A DNA stretch of 64,000 nt from Sapria himalayana (Eukaryota; Streptophyta; Magnoliopsida; Malpighiales; Rafflesiaceae). The stretch lies in the NCBI GenBank assembly GCA_029783825.1, contig JAREIK010002991.1, positions 2,553,397 through 2,617,396 of the forward strand. Reading direction: 5' to 3'. The notes beneath the pieces are model-generated. The model had not been told where the DNA came from. It worked only from the letters and a program-made list of their open reading frames with translations, and ran no database searches. How positions within the stretch are numbered: position 1 is the first letter of the stretch; each line of letters opens with the position of its first letter. This document shows, one piece after another, positions 34,247 to 46,489 of the stretch. The translations under genes and the position numbers were made by a program.

Positions 34247-36370
34247 ATGACAAATACACCTGACATGTATTTAAATTTGGAAAATGAAAATGTTAGTATT
34301 ACACAGACATCTGCGGCTGCTGAAACTTTGGTTTCTCCAGTCGTCTCAACCCAAAGTTCTAAAAAACAAAAAACTAGGAGGACTTCTGTAGTTTGGACTC
34401 ATTTTAAAATCATAACACAAGTAAATGTTAGGGGTGAGGAACTTGAAATGACACAGTGCAAATATTATATGATACTTTTAACATGCAAGAGTTCATGTGG
34501 GACTGGGCACCTTAAGAGGCATGCCGAATTATGCATCAAAAAACATGGACCCTTAAATCCTAGGCAAACCTAACTTGGCACTACATTTTTTGAGACTGGA
34601 TCGAGTTCAGTCTCAAAGTTTACTCCCTTCATATACTCCAGCGAGTTGGGTATGGACGGCATGGCCAGGCTCATCACATTGATGGGTCTTCCGATCAAAT
34701 TTTCGGAAGATCCGAGGGTAGTGCGCATCATGCAGACTTATTTTCAGCCTTCCTATCGTAGGATTCATAGGTCCACATCTAGGAGTGACATACTAAAGAT
34801 ATATAAGTTAGAAATACAAAAAATAATTAAGGAATTTATGGCATATAGTGGAGTGGTGTCCGTGACGTCCGATATATGGACATGTCACGATGATAATTCT
34901 TATGCATGTCTCACGAGTCACTATGTAGATTCTAACTGGACAATCAATAAAAAAATATTAGGATTCACTGAGATTCTTCATCCTCATGATGGCCCTGTCA
35001 TTTTTGAGTGTATGATGAAAATATTTAGGGAATATAAAATTCAAAATAAAATTTTTAATGTCACTTTCGATAATGCTGCTAATAATGGAGTAGTGATCAA
35101 TATGTTTGTTAGGAATATTAGAGACGCATCATTAGGAGAGATCTTTCATGTCACATGCATGTGTCATGTGATTAACCTGATAGTTCAAGCGGGTATGAAG
35201 GTGTGTTCCCCCGCGTTGGAAAATATACGCAATGCACTCAAGTATATTCGCACTCCTCGGAGACTACAAGAGTTTGGTAATCTCTGTTTATCTGCGAATC
35301 TTAAGATGAAGAAATTTCAATCGGATGTGAGACATCGTTGGAATTACATGTACCTGATGTTAGAATCATGTGTTGGATACGAACATGTGATATCCGACTA
35401 CGTCAATAGTAAGAGTGACGAACTTATTATTGACGACACTGACTGAGCTTCAGGAATTTCATTTATGAAATTCCTGAAGATATTTTATGACACGACGAAC
35501 ATTTGTTCGTCGGTTTATACGCCCACCACTTGCATTGCACTCCAGTGTATATGCAACATTAGTAGCATGTTTAGGAAATATCGAGCTGACCCGACGCTTA
35601 GCCATATGGTTGCAGAGATGGAGACCAAGTACTTGAAGTACTGGTCCACTATTCCATCTCTTTATTGCCTTGCTGCATGCATGGACCCTATGGCTAAGGT
35701 GGAAGGGGTTGAAAACACCCTGACTTTCATTTCCTCGTGCATGAACCTGGAAGAGCCACCAGAAGGGTTCATTTACGAGAAGTTGACAGACCTGTTCACA
35801 TACTACGATACTAGGTATGGTGGTGGTGGTGGTGAGATTGTGATTACGGACATTGATACCTTGTTCGGAGATGACGATTATTCCATTAACCTAGCGATGG
35901 GGAAATGTAGGGGTGGACCATCACATAGGAGTGAGTTATCTCGGTACTTAGATACCGATTACTGCTCAATCCTATCATATTCTGATAATAAGAATCTTGA
36001 TTTATTACAGTGGTGGAAATCATATGAGTCCACCTATCCCGTGCTATCTAGGATGGCACGGGATCTACTGACTCCTCCGGTGTCGAGCGTAGCAACGGAG
36101 TCTGCTTTTTCTGTTGCAGTGAACGTGATTTCAGATAGGAGATCAAGATTACGTCCAAATATGGTTGAGGTCTTGGCATGTTTGAAGGATTGGGAGGAAT
36201 CGAGGTTTAGCATCCATGATCGTGCTGAAGCTGGGACTGTGACAGACACTGCAGTCGCATCCACATCCACTATGATGGCGGAGGAGCTGATTGATGATGA
36301 TGATGATCCATATGATACTGATCTTGATGTTGCGGCTGATGATTCTCATGATATGCTGCTTGACGATTGA
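34247..36370 (+). pseudogene. hAT-1 transposase, one frame with two stops
   Basis: A single reading frame of about 707 codons interrupted only by TAA (34571-34573) and TGA (35444-35446); no frameshift. The expected residues at these points in hAT proteins are glutamine and tryptophan, so each stop is one C-to-T or G-to-A step. Parts: an N-terminal BED zinc finger (residues about 48-100), in which C71, H92 and C97 are present but the second cysteine is tyrosine (Y74); the RNase H-like catalytic core (SVTSDIWTCHDDNSYACLTSHYVD, FDNAANN, HVTCMCHVINLIVQ); the hAT C-terminal dimerisation region (ELSRYL, WWKSYESTYPVLSRMARDLL, SSVATESAFS, RSRL); and an aspartate-rich tail. In intact elements this protein binds the ends and cuts and pastes the DNA. 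Both the finger and the frame are broken here. Confidence 0.93.
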
Positions 36371-37149
36371 TGCTGATCTACTATTTTTTTTCGATGTTTT
36401 TTTTATTCATTGTATTTATACGCTTTGTTTGTACGTTGTGTTGAAACTTATACTTGTTTTGTTCGGACCATCAGTTTCAAATGCATGATTGGTAATTTTT
36501 CATTTGTGTAGTTTAATTTTTTTTTTAATTTTAATTTTTCCTAACATAATGTAGTAATTTATTTTTTTTTACGATTTAAATTTTATTTTAAAAATTAATA
36601 ACTTTAATTTATAATTAATAAATTATAAATATACATAAAGCTATACTTAGTTGAATTTGATAAAAAAAATAATTTTCTAAAATTTGTTTTTTTTTTAATT
36701 TTAATTTTTAACATTTTTTAAAAAAAAATTATATTTAATAATTAATACTCTATACTACACAGTGTAGACAGTAGACTACAGTCACTACACTTAACTTAAC
36801 ATTAAGATTTAAGAAATATAATTTACAATATATAAATTAAAAAAAATACAATATTCTGATTTCAGAATTCAGAGAATCAGATTTCTGCCTCCCGTGACCC
36901 GTCCCTTCCCAGTCCCACGCCCGGCTGCCCGGCTGCCCGGCTCTGCCTCTCTCTCACCCTCAGTGGCTCAGCCAGTCAGCCTATGCGGCTATGAATGCGG
37001 CTATGCCGGTTAGCCTGTATGCCCTGGCGGCTGGCCCCTGGCCTGTATGGCCAGGCCGTGCCCGCCTATATTCAAACCGTGCCGTGTCGGGCCGGCCCGT
37101 TTGACACCTCTACTCTCATCCCTTTTTTCTCACCCCTCTTCCCCAGACT

Positions 37150-37405
37150 TTCTCCAAGAGCTCTAGCAAGCTCGACGAGCTCCCTCATGGAGTTCCATCG
37201 ATCTCTATGATGGAGCCCAAGGAGCTCCATCGAGCTCAAAGTGGAGTTCACTGGAGCTCGACAGAGATCCACAAAAGAGCTCATCAAGTTCCAATGAGCT
37301 CAACGTGAAGCTTGAGGAGCCTCGGCAAGCTCTAAAAGCTCCATCGTCGAGCTCAAGTTCCATGAGCTTGACGAATGAGCTCACTAGAGCTCCATCTTGG
37401 AGCTC
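37150..37405. repeat. GAGCTC-rich low-complexity block
   Basis: Eleven GAGCTC hexamers in about 255 bp, with further near copies (aagctc, gagctt, aagctt) separated by short variable spacers such as catc, aatg and aacgtg. GC-richer than its flanks. It lies between the hAT-1 right target site and the 3' side of CACTA copy B. Open on the minus strand (37423-37205) as a Glu/Leu/Ser-rich peptide, but with no family features. Confidence 0.85.
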
Positions 37406-37857
37406 GATAACTGAAGGAATCAAGATTATTTTTCACTTCATAATACTATAGTGACAGAATCAAGATCTTAGTTTTTGTTTCTATTCCAATATTGAAATAG
37501 TAATGGAATAAAAGCACAAATTCCATTTCTAAATTAGAAATTGAATTAAAATTTTATATTCCATTTGTATTTTCCACAACGGTAACATTTCCCATTTCTT
37601 ATAGTTTTTGTATACTATATATAATAAACAAATGCATATAGCAATCATATACCTTGCAATCTAGTTTATACTTGCACAATATTCATCCAGTAACATTCAC
37701 ATAATATTCACTAAAAATATATAATATCAAATAACAAGCATCAAAGTTCAAGCATCATGATACACATATATTTCATTCAAAAACAGGAACACAAAAAATA
37801 AAGTTTAGCACAACAAATTTTTCTGTAAAAACACAATCAAACAATATAACAAATAGT

Positions 37858-39950
37858 TATGAGTCATTGTTGAGATGAGTATACTTTTCTAGAGATTTGG
37901 ATGGATCTTCTTTAGAATGATGAAAAAAAGATGAAGCCTCTGTCAATATGCACATAATTTTTTTAATCTTCAAAATTTTCTGTTGTATTTTCTCTTCTCT
38001 TTTCATTCACGCTTCTTTTCTTTTTTTTCTTCTCTTGAATTTGCTTTTGCATCTCTTTATTCTTTTTTTGTATCTCCTCTTTTTTTTTCTTTTCAAAGTA
38101 TTCTAAATTTTTTGCATCTTTTCTCACAACTGCTCATCAAATAAATTATTGTAATTAAAAGATGAAGAGCTCCAAATAGTACTTAGATACAATATAGATT
38201 CATGGGTAGCAAGACCATACACTCACCATTTTTTTCAATACTCTAATAGCTTGAAGGTAAATATGCATAATAGTAATCTCTAGAGCCTCTATAAAATAAT
38301 CTATCAATTATGAAGCTATGGCAATCAAATTCTCCATAGCTTCTTATAATTGTTACAATATAATATAACTCATCGATACTATATTCAGATAAAATTGATA
38401 CTTTCACATCAAACTATTAATACCCTACTAAAAAATAATATAAAAATGACATGAGTCATTACAGTTAAGGAGTCTATATATAAAAACTCATTAGTAATTA
38501 TAATAAAAAAAATACTTGACTTTGGAAATAAATTCTTATGATTGCTGAAAATTAATTTTTTTTATATTTTTTGTTTCATATATTACAATTTACATAACAC
38601 ACTAAAATTACAAATTTAGAAATTCGCATTAATATTATTTGATTGCTTATCTACAAATGACTCGATATTCTTCTTGTGAATTTTTTTGAATAACTCACAT
38701 TATGTTGGTGGATGTTCCAAATCAGCCCCCTAAAAATAAATAATATTTAATAATGATATACATGATATACTATCAAAAAGTTAGTATTATTTGCATTCAT
38801 AAAGCTAAAATCATAATAAATTGGGAAAGACAATTTTACCAAATTTATTAAATGTTGGTAGGTCATCTTGGAACCTCCAATATGTTTGGAAGGTCCTGAT
38901 CATTCACCTGCTTTCTCTGATTGATGATTTTGTAATGCCATCTTGGAAAAGGCTTCGAACTCCTCACTATTTTACTATTCACAACATTTTATCCAAACAT
39001 CTAGGGGAATAATATTTGGCTTTGTATCTTTATAATACTTTTTTTTCCATTTTCTAAGCTTGTCATTATATCTGATACTAGTCACATATTTCCATGTATC
39101 CTTCACAAAGATTTAAATAGTGTAAATCCATTTATATTTTCTGCAATAAACAAAAAAAACAATAATTTGTGGTGTATTTTTTTATAGTATTCAATAAAAA
39201 AAAACAATTTCACATATTTGTAAATACAATAAAATTATACTTTAAATTCTTTCCAATAATATTCTTTCATATTGGGATTACTTTGCTTTACTTTATTTTT
39301 GATGCACTCTACAACTAGTTTGTCCTTAAAAATCTTTTTGATTCTACTGGAAGCAGAAATAATAAACCTGAAAGTAAATTAACATTAGAACGTACATTTA
39401 TATATAAATGAAATACACTCATAAATCAGTTACTAAGTTAATATTTTCTTTATTTATATTATTCATTCAAAACATCATAATGCAAACATTATTTTAATTC
39501 TTAATGATAATATTAGATCAATAACAACATCATAGTTTGTTATTAATTAAAATTATCATATTTTAAACAAATTGATTTATTTATATTTTTATGCACATTT
39601 GTAATTTAAATTTGTTACAAATGAAAAGAATGAATAATGATAATGCATGCATGAAGTAAATTTATGAAATGTAAGTACTCTTTATTTTCAATAGTGGGCC
39701 GAATGAATATATTATCATAACTTTTTATGCAAATAATAGATTATGAAAATCCAATAGTTTTTGATGTAGTAGTAGCAACACATGTATTTCCTAAGATAGG
39801 TCGGATGAAAACTAAGAATACCATCTAGTACAAATTGATAAAAGATAGAATATCAGTGGTAAAAAATACATGTGTTTCATGATGAGGTGATGCCAATGTA
39901 TCATTTATATGTGTAAGAGAATGTGGAGGAACATTTGTAATGTTGTTGTA
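37858..39950 (-). pseudogene. CACTA-B Ptta/En/Spm-type gene remnant
   Basis: The reverse-complement translation gives DTWKYVTSIRYNDKL (about 39060-39110), a stretch VWIKCCE...EEFEAFSKMALQ (about 38990-38930) and GGSKMTYQHL (about 38880), following the plant transposase pattern 'W....l.yW......S..nk.NR......h..GS.sf'. The end is a lysine/glutamate-rich coiled coil finishing NNDS and a stop at 37858, as in copy A (KDS and a stop). Confidence 0.7.
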
Positions 39951-40239
39951 ACTAAATAAATGTTAAATTTTTCCTCCTTGAACTATTAGTTTGCTTTCTC
40001 TACCCCTCCCCATGGATTGAGATCCTTGGCCACTTAAATTATTACGTCTCATACCAAATTCAAGTTTCATATATATCAAAAAATACAAAGACAATAACAA
40101 AATGTAATGAATATGTCATACTAACAAAACATAATGAAAAATACATTGACATTTACAATTTTGAAATTGTTTTATTTAACACCCAAATTATATTAGTTAC
40201 ATAATAAGCAACACAACTTAATATTGAAGTCAATAAATA

Positions 40240-42514
40240 TCTACTCATCATCAAAAATTTTTTATAAATCATCTCCATCTACATTTTTATCCTCTTCTGA
40301 TTGTATAATTAATTCTTCCTCGTTATTTTCTTCAACAAGTACATCATCAATGTTCAAATAGTTTTCATCTTCACCAACTAATATTTCAAGCCCACCATCT
40401 ATCATAGGATTGATTAGATAAAGTTACACATTATTCTCTAGAAATGCAAATACACGCAATGATATCACAATGACATCATTTTCAATAATTTCCACAGCTA
40501 ATATAGGTTTTATTTTACAAATAGCCCAGCACCCACATGTATTTTTTCTTATGGTGTAACACACTTATTCTTCTTGCATCACAATAAATGAATGGCTCAT
40601 AATTATGATAATATTTTTTATGGTGCACATCTACAAGTTATATTGATGATAAATTCTAGTATTTAAATTTGGAATATGATCAAACCGCTCACACACTTAA
40701 ATAAAATTATCCTTTTAATTGGTAAAGTGGGATACTCTAAGTATATAATTTCAATCAATCAACCATAAACATCAATATTAGATGTAGTAGAATTAGACCT
40801 CTTAATGCATACACTACTATTTATTATAACTTTATTTGAACAATGTTTCAAAGTATGAAATTTATATCAATTTACATAATGTATGGAATATGTTGGTAAA
40901 CTTTATAATAGTACTTTTTAAATATTCTTTATTTGTCTATTACATATATTTGATGATGGAAAATACACCTAAAGAATAAAAAAATTGTTATATACTGACA
41001 TATTTTTCAAACAAAAATATGAAATCATTGTCAAGCTTTGCATCAATAGTAGCATCATCAATATGCAGTTCTTTTTACCTTAATTCCTTTAGCATTAATT
41101 CTACAAAAACAACATTGTTCAACAAGATATATGTATATGTAGCATGATTTTGCTCTACCATATGATCGGCCCACATAGGTGAAAATAGAAAGCATATCAT
41201 CTTATTTTGTTCATCCCCCATACCATTTTTTTATTAGGTGATATTTTGTAATATGAGTATATCATTTTGTAATTGCTCTGTCTTTCTTTATTATGATATT
41301 ACAAGTGAGATTCTTAAAAAATATTAATTTTAGTCAATGCATCCCAAATATTTTCTTAAAGTAATTTTCACAATGCTATGGGTATTAGCCTCGGCATAAA
41401 GAGATGCTAGTCATGACTTTTAATCCCAAGTAACCTAAGCTTCTTTCATGTCAACACATCTTCTCATGTTAGATACATTTCCATCTAAGAACCTAAATTG
41501 TATCAGCTATTTGCACAAAGCTTCTTTTGCATCTTTATCGAGACTATAACAAGCCTTTAAAAAATAAATATGTTGATTTATCCCTATGTAATTCTAGACG
41601 TGAAATGAATTATCAAAAAGTTATTTTCATTGTGCATCACATCTAAGCTGTGCCTAATTTGGTTAGTTTTCCAATAATATAAATCCCAAAAGATGCTTCA
41701 TTTCATCAAACCAAAGTGATAATTCTTCGAAATTTGTGTATTAATATAATCAGCATCAACATCTATAATGATTTTGAAGCCAATTCTTTCTATAACCTCT
41801 ACTATTTTGACACAACCTCAAAGGTGGTGCAACTTTTAAAACTAACTAATCTTTCCTAAATGTCTTTATTTTTTTTCTAAAATGAATGTTTCATATGTAA
41901 GAATTTATGAAAGTTATCAAACCAAAAAATCTTTCCACTCATACTTAGAAAAAATATATCTGAGTCCTCTATACAGTAAAGATAAGCTAGTTTCTCTCTA
42001 GTACTTCATTTTGATAACATTAAATAATCTAGAAAATCACTTATAGTCCACATAAGTGATGATCATATCTGAAAGTTCTACTTTCTAGATATATCATAAA
42101 TTTTGATATTATACTCCCACAAATTTTTTAGCTCCACAATAAGTGATTATAAAAAATTATCCTATTTGATTTTTGAGTTTCTTGGACTGGACATAATAAC
42201 ATAAATATATGTCCGCATCTTTCATACATATCCATGATAGTAAATTATGTAGTGTAACAATCATTGGCCATGAATATTATTATTTTCCTATTTGTTCAAA
42301 AGGCTGAAATTCAACAGTGTACAGCCCTAATCTAACATTCCAACTTTTATCTACATAAAAAGATACATATCATCACAATATTTACAAGATAGAGAATCTA
42401 AGCAATGTTGTATCTCACCTACTTCAATAGTATGCTATGTGTGCCAACTCATATCATTAGTAGTAGCTTCATATGCAAATAATCTTTATAGACAAAAAGT
42501 TAATGATTTGTAAT
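40240..42514 (-). pseudogene. CACTA-B tnp2 transposase remnant
   Basis: Reverse translation from 42510 gives RLFAYEATTNDMSWH (families: 'RLf.s..ta..MrWH'), then WNVRLGLYT, YSWPMIVTLHNLLSWICMKDADIYL and an FSRL block near 42030, all diagnostic of the TNP2 (transposase family tnp2) domain. DUF4216-like sequence and the acidic DDL tail follow further left. Stops are frequent. The N-terminal zinc-binding part is missing because hAT-2 interrupts the gene at 42514/42515. Confidence 0.8.
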
Positions 42515-43139
42515 TAGAGGTGTCAAATGAGCTAGGCCTATCCGAGCCAGCCCATTTTTAGGTGGCCCAATTAGGCCACCATGCCTTGACGAGTACAACG
42601 TGGTATAGTAATCATGTCATGCCTGGCATGGCATAACTTCATCACAGTTGGCATGGCACGTCCTTATAGGCATGGCTGTGATGAAGCTAGGCTAGGTCAT
42701 GCTAGGACAAGTTGATTCTGGCCCGTTCAAGATGGGTTTAAAGTGGGGTTTGGTCGTTTTAGTTTAATTTGAGCTGGGTTCAGGCTTAGTTCGGGCCATT
42801 AATAAAATTTTTAATCCAAAATTCAAAAGTATTAAAAAAATTTAATTTTAATTATTTAATACTTAAATAGTTTATAGTTAATAGTTAAATTAAAATAAAT
42901 AATTATTTTTTTTTATTTTTAATTTATTAAATTAAATAAAATATAAAGTATAGTATAATAAATAACTAAAATTTAAAAACTAGCTGTGTCTGAATTAATA
43001 AAACTAAAAGTATAAAATATTAATACCAACCAATGCAAATCATAAAAAATATAATAAAGATTCAAGTCTCAAAGTAAAATGACAAAAAAATAAACAAAGA
43101 TAATATTAATCCAAAAAAAATGAAAATGAAAAATATCAT

Positions 43140-45250
43140 CAGCATTATAGCATATGAACAATGATAATATCAGTATTAGTGTCTCAATCATCATCAGTCA
43201 TTAATCATCATTAATATCTCACAAATCAACATCAGCAACCAACTCCTTCACTTTTACTATAATCCTAATAGATATTAGATTATAAAGCTCAAATCCTCCC
43301 AATCCTTTTTGTACGCTAATCTCTAAATAATATCTAGTCGTAATTTGGATCTTATATTCGAAATCATATTCACTATAATAAGAAAAAGAAAACTCAGATG
43401 CTATGCTCGAAGCCAGATGAGTTAGTAGATCCGGTGCCATCTTAGATGGTATGGAATAGGTGGACTCATATGATTTCCACCATTACAAAATATCAAGAAT
43501 ATTATAATCAGAATGTGATAGGATTGAGCAGTAATCGGTATCTAAGTACCGAGATAGATCGCTCCTATTCGTTGGTCCACCCCATCATTTTCCCCTCGTT
43601 ACCTAAATAGAAAAGTTATCATCTCTAAATATGGTATCCATGTCCATACTCGGAGCCTCACTACTACTACTACTACTACTACTATCATACCTAATAACAT
43701 AGTATTTAAAGAGATAAGTCAACTTCTCATGAATGAACACTTCAGATTGGTTTTCCTGGTTCATTCACGAGGATATGTATGTCAAAATATTCTCTGCCCT
43801 TTCTGCCTTAATCCTAAGGTCCATGTAGGTAGCCAGACAATAAAAAGATGAAATGGTTGACTAGTACTTTAAGTACTTAGTTTTCATCTCTACAACCATA
43901 TTACTAAGTATCTGGTTTTCTCTAAACTTTCCTAAACATGATACTAATGTTGCATATGTACTTGAGTGTAATATAAGTAGTGAGAGTATAAACTAACGAA
44001 GAGATGTTTTTCATATCATAAAAAATCTTTAAAAATTTTATAAATAAAATTATTATATCCAGTCAGTGTCGTTAATAATAAGTTTGTCACTCTTACTATT
44101 AACGTAGTAGGATATCACGTATTTGTATCCAACACATGACGCTAACATTATGTATGTGTAATTCCAATGGTGTCTCATATTTGATTATAATTTCTTATTT
44201 TTTAGATTCATAGACAAATAGAGTCTACCAAACTCTTATTGTATATGAGGAATGTGAAGAAATTTTAGTGAGTTATGTATATTTTTTAAAGCGAGGGAAA
44301 TAACCTTCATCCCTACTTATACTATGAGGTTAATGACATGACACATGCATATAACATGGAAAAACTCTTTTAATAGCCCATCTATAATAGTCCTAACAAA
44401 CATTTTAATCGCTACTCCATTGTTAGATGCATTATCAAATATGATATTAATTATTTTATTTTGAATTTTATATTTTTTAAAGATTCTCATCATGCATCAT
44501 AAATGGCTTGGTCATCATGAGGATAGAGAATCTCTAAGAATCCTAATATTTATTTATTTAGTATCTATTTAGAATGTACATAGTGGGGTGAGGCATGTAT
44601 AAGATGCATCGTTGTGACTAGTCCAGATATCGGACATCACGGACACCACTCTACTATAATTTATAAATTCATTAATTATTATTTATTTTTCTAAGTTATA
44701 TTATTTTAGTACATCGTTCCTAGATGTGAACCTAGAAATCCTATGATATGCATGTTGAAAATAAGTTTGCATAATACTGACTACCCTTTAATCCTCCAAA
44801 AATCTAATCAGAAGACCCATCTTGGTGATCAATTTGGTCATGTATTCCTTTCCTAACTCATTGCGGGATATGAAGGAGGTCAACAATGAGGCTGAACTGG
44901 ATCCAGCCTCAAAGAACCCACCGTGAGTTGAGTTTGCCTAGGAACTAAAGCACCATATCTTTTGTGAATAGTTTGACATGCCTTTTGAGGTACATAGTCC
45001 CACACAAACTCTTATAGCTTAAATTTTTTTTATAATATTTTCACTATGCTAATTATTCTTTGGCACTCCTAATATTTTTTCATTGTTTTATATTAAAGTG
45101 AGTCCAAACTATTGATATTTTTATAATTTTTTATTTTTTGGATGTTTGGGTAGAAACAACTATAGAAACTAAAGTTTTGGTGGCATCAAAGATTTTCGTA
45201 GGGTTTTCGTTATCTATATTATAATTAATTTTGTTTTGTAATTTAAATTA
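43140..45250 (-). pseudogene. hAT-2 transposase remnant
   Basis: The reverse strand aligns with the hAT-1 transposase: DLSRYLDTDYCSILSHSD...WWKSYESTY (about 43570-43455), MAPDLLTH.. ASSIASEFSFS (about 43440-43370), and matches to the hAT-1 catalytic core around 44600-44760. It has numerous stops and shifts and an (ACT)n run (about 43663-43684) where hAT-1 has (GGT)n. Clearly older than hAT-1. Confidence 0.8.
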
Positions 45251-46082
45251 CAATTTGTTATTTTTATTTTTTATTTTTTTAATTATAATGTATTATATAA
45301 TGCTTAAAATTTAATAAATCAATTAAAATTAAGAATAAGAAGATTTAAAAATAAAACTTAACAACTAAACAATAAAAAAATACTCGTAAATCGTAATGCA
45401 TAAAATAATTTTTCTTTTTTGATATCTATACCGCATGGCGCATGCGCACCATAATCCATACCCGAGTCCCAAAAGCCGATAACAAGAGAAAAAAATGAGA
45501 GTCGAGAGAGATTGAGAGAGAAAATATGAGTGAGAGAGAGGGGGGGAGATCATAATGTTTAAAACATAAATTATTGAATGGGGAGGGGGGGGGGGGGGGG
45601 TTTATAAATATTAAAAAGATGATTTTTAAACTATTTTTTTTTTGAATTTATTTTAAAAAAATTGGGGCATACTCCTTAGGGCTGTTGGATTCTGCCTTCT
45701 AATAGTTAGGAACGAAATCCAACAACTGAAATTTGAATTTTTTTTGGACAGTAGGATTTGTTCGACCATCGAACCGACCCAAAAGGTCATAAGTTCTAGA
45801 AGCTTCGGCTTCTGGAATTAATAGAGCTCAAGCTCGAGCTATGGAAAAAAGACAAATGGGTCAGGTCTGTCGAGTTACGAGATCGACGGAAATTCGAATC
45901 CATCGAGTTCAGGGTCGATTGTTGGGGCATCGGGCATCAGGGTGGGGTGGGGTCAGGGCATGGTTCAAGTCGTGATGAAATTGCATGTCCACGAGCTCTC
46001 ATAATAGGTCGTTGCCCGGCTTGGCAGATGGCCTGATAGACCTAGGCACGGCCTGGCACAGGGAATGGGCATGGGTCATACC

Positions 46083-46471
46083 TAGAGGTGTCAACCGTGC
46101 CGGCCCAGCACGGAAAAATTCTGTGCCCGGGTTAGGCATGAGCCGTGACGTGTCGTGCCTGACACGGCACGGCACGCCGGCACGGGTTTGTCCCGTGCCG
46201 GGTGTCCCGTGAGCCCGACCCCACGATGCCCATCCCGCAAAAAAAGACCGCGGGTCGGGTCTAATTCGACCCGACCCGCGGTCCCCCGTATCCCGAACCG
46301 CTGGGACAGGCAAGCCCGAGCAGGCCAAGCAAGGCACGGCACGGCCCGCCGTGCCTACGAGCTGTGCCGGGCTCGACTATTTTTAAACCGTGCCCGGCCC
46401 GGCACGGTAGCACGATCGTGCCCTAAAAAAATGGGCTGGGCCGTGCCGGGCCGGCCCGTTTGACACCTCTA
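46083..46471. mobile_element. hAT MITE, 389 bp, intact ends and target duplication
   Basis: Perfect 12-bp terminal inverted repeats, tagaggtgtcaa (46083-46094) and ttgacacctcta (46460-46471), flanked by a perfect 8-bp target duplication, gtcatacc (46075-46082 and 46472-46479). GC-rich and non-coding; it shares words and a hairpin with the hAT-1 5' region, so it is probably a deletion product of that family that could be moved by the family's transposase. It lies inside the hAT-2 remnant. Confidence 0.97.
46246..46283. repeat. GC-rich perfect hairpin in the hAT MITE
   Basis: gaccgcgggtcgggt, 8-base loop, exact reverse complement. Same arms as the hAT-1 hairpin at 33697-33734; the loop differs in sequence and length. 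Confidence 0.9.
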
Positions 46472-46489
46472 GTCATACCCATGCCCATG

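Larger units (their letters stand above)
33454..37112 (+). mobile_element. hAT transposon (hAT-1), 3659 bp, 5' terminal repeat deleted
   Basis: Flanked by a perfect 8-bp target duplication, ctctcatc (33446-33453 and 37113-37120), the hallmark of hAT elements. The 3' end is intact (ttgacacctcta, to 37112). The 5' end keeps TAG and then runs straight into ccggcccg: compared with the inverted 3' end, 14 bases are missing. GC-rich ends with repeated ggcccgg/gcacgg words surround an AT-rich leader, the transposase frame (34247-36370) and an AT-rich trailer. Runs of C at 33669-33688 and 33960-33970. Confidence 0.93.
37430..42514 (-). mobile_element. CACTA element, copy B, cut by hAT-2
   Basis: Homologous to copy A throughout and reads on the minus strand. 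From the 5' side: TNP2 domain (42514 to about 41990), more tnp2, DUF4216 (about 40930-40660), acidic tail (about 40430-40240), then the second gene: N-terminal segment (about 39940-39690), Ptta/En/Spm domain (about 39120-38830) and coiled coil (about 38100-37860). The 5' part ends abruptly where hAT-2 begins. No CACTA terminus is visible at the 3' side, where the similarity fades near 37430-37600. Confidence 0.8.

Noticed and set aside
45985..46463. Several overlapping GC-rich frames on both strands
   Set aside because: They fall inside or across the hAT MITE, which is non-coding.
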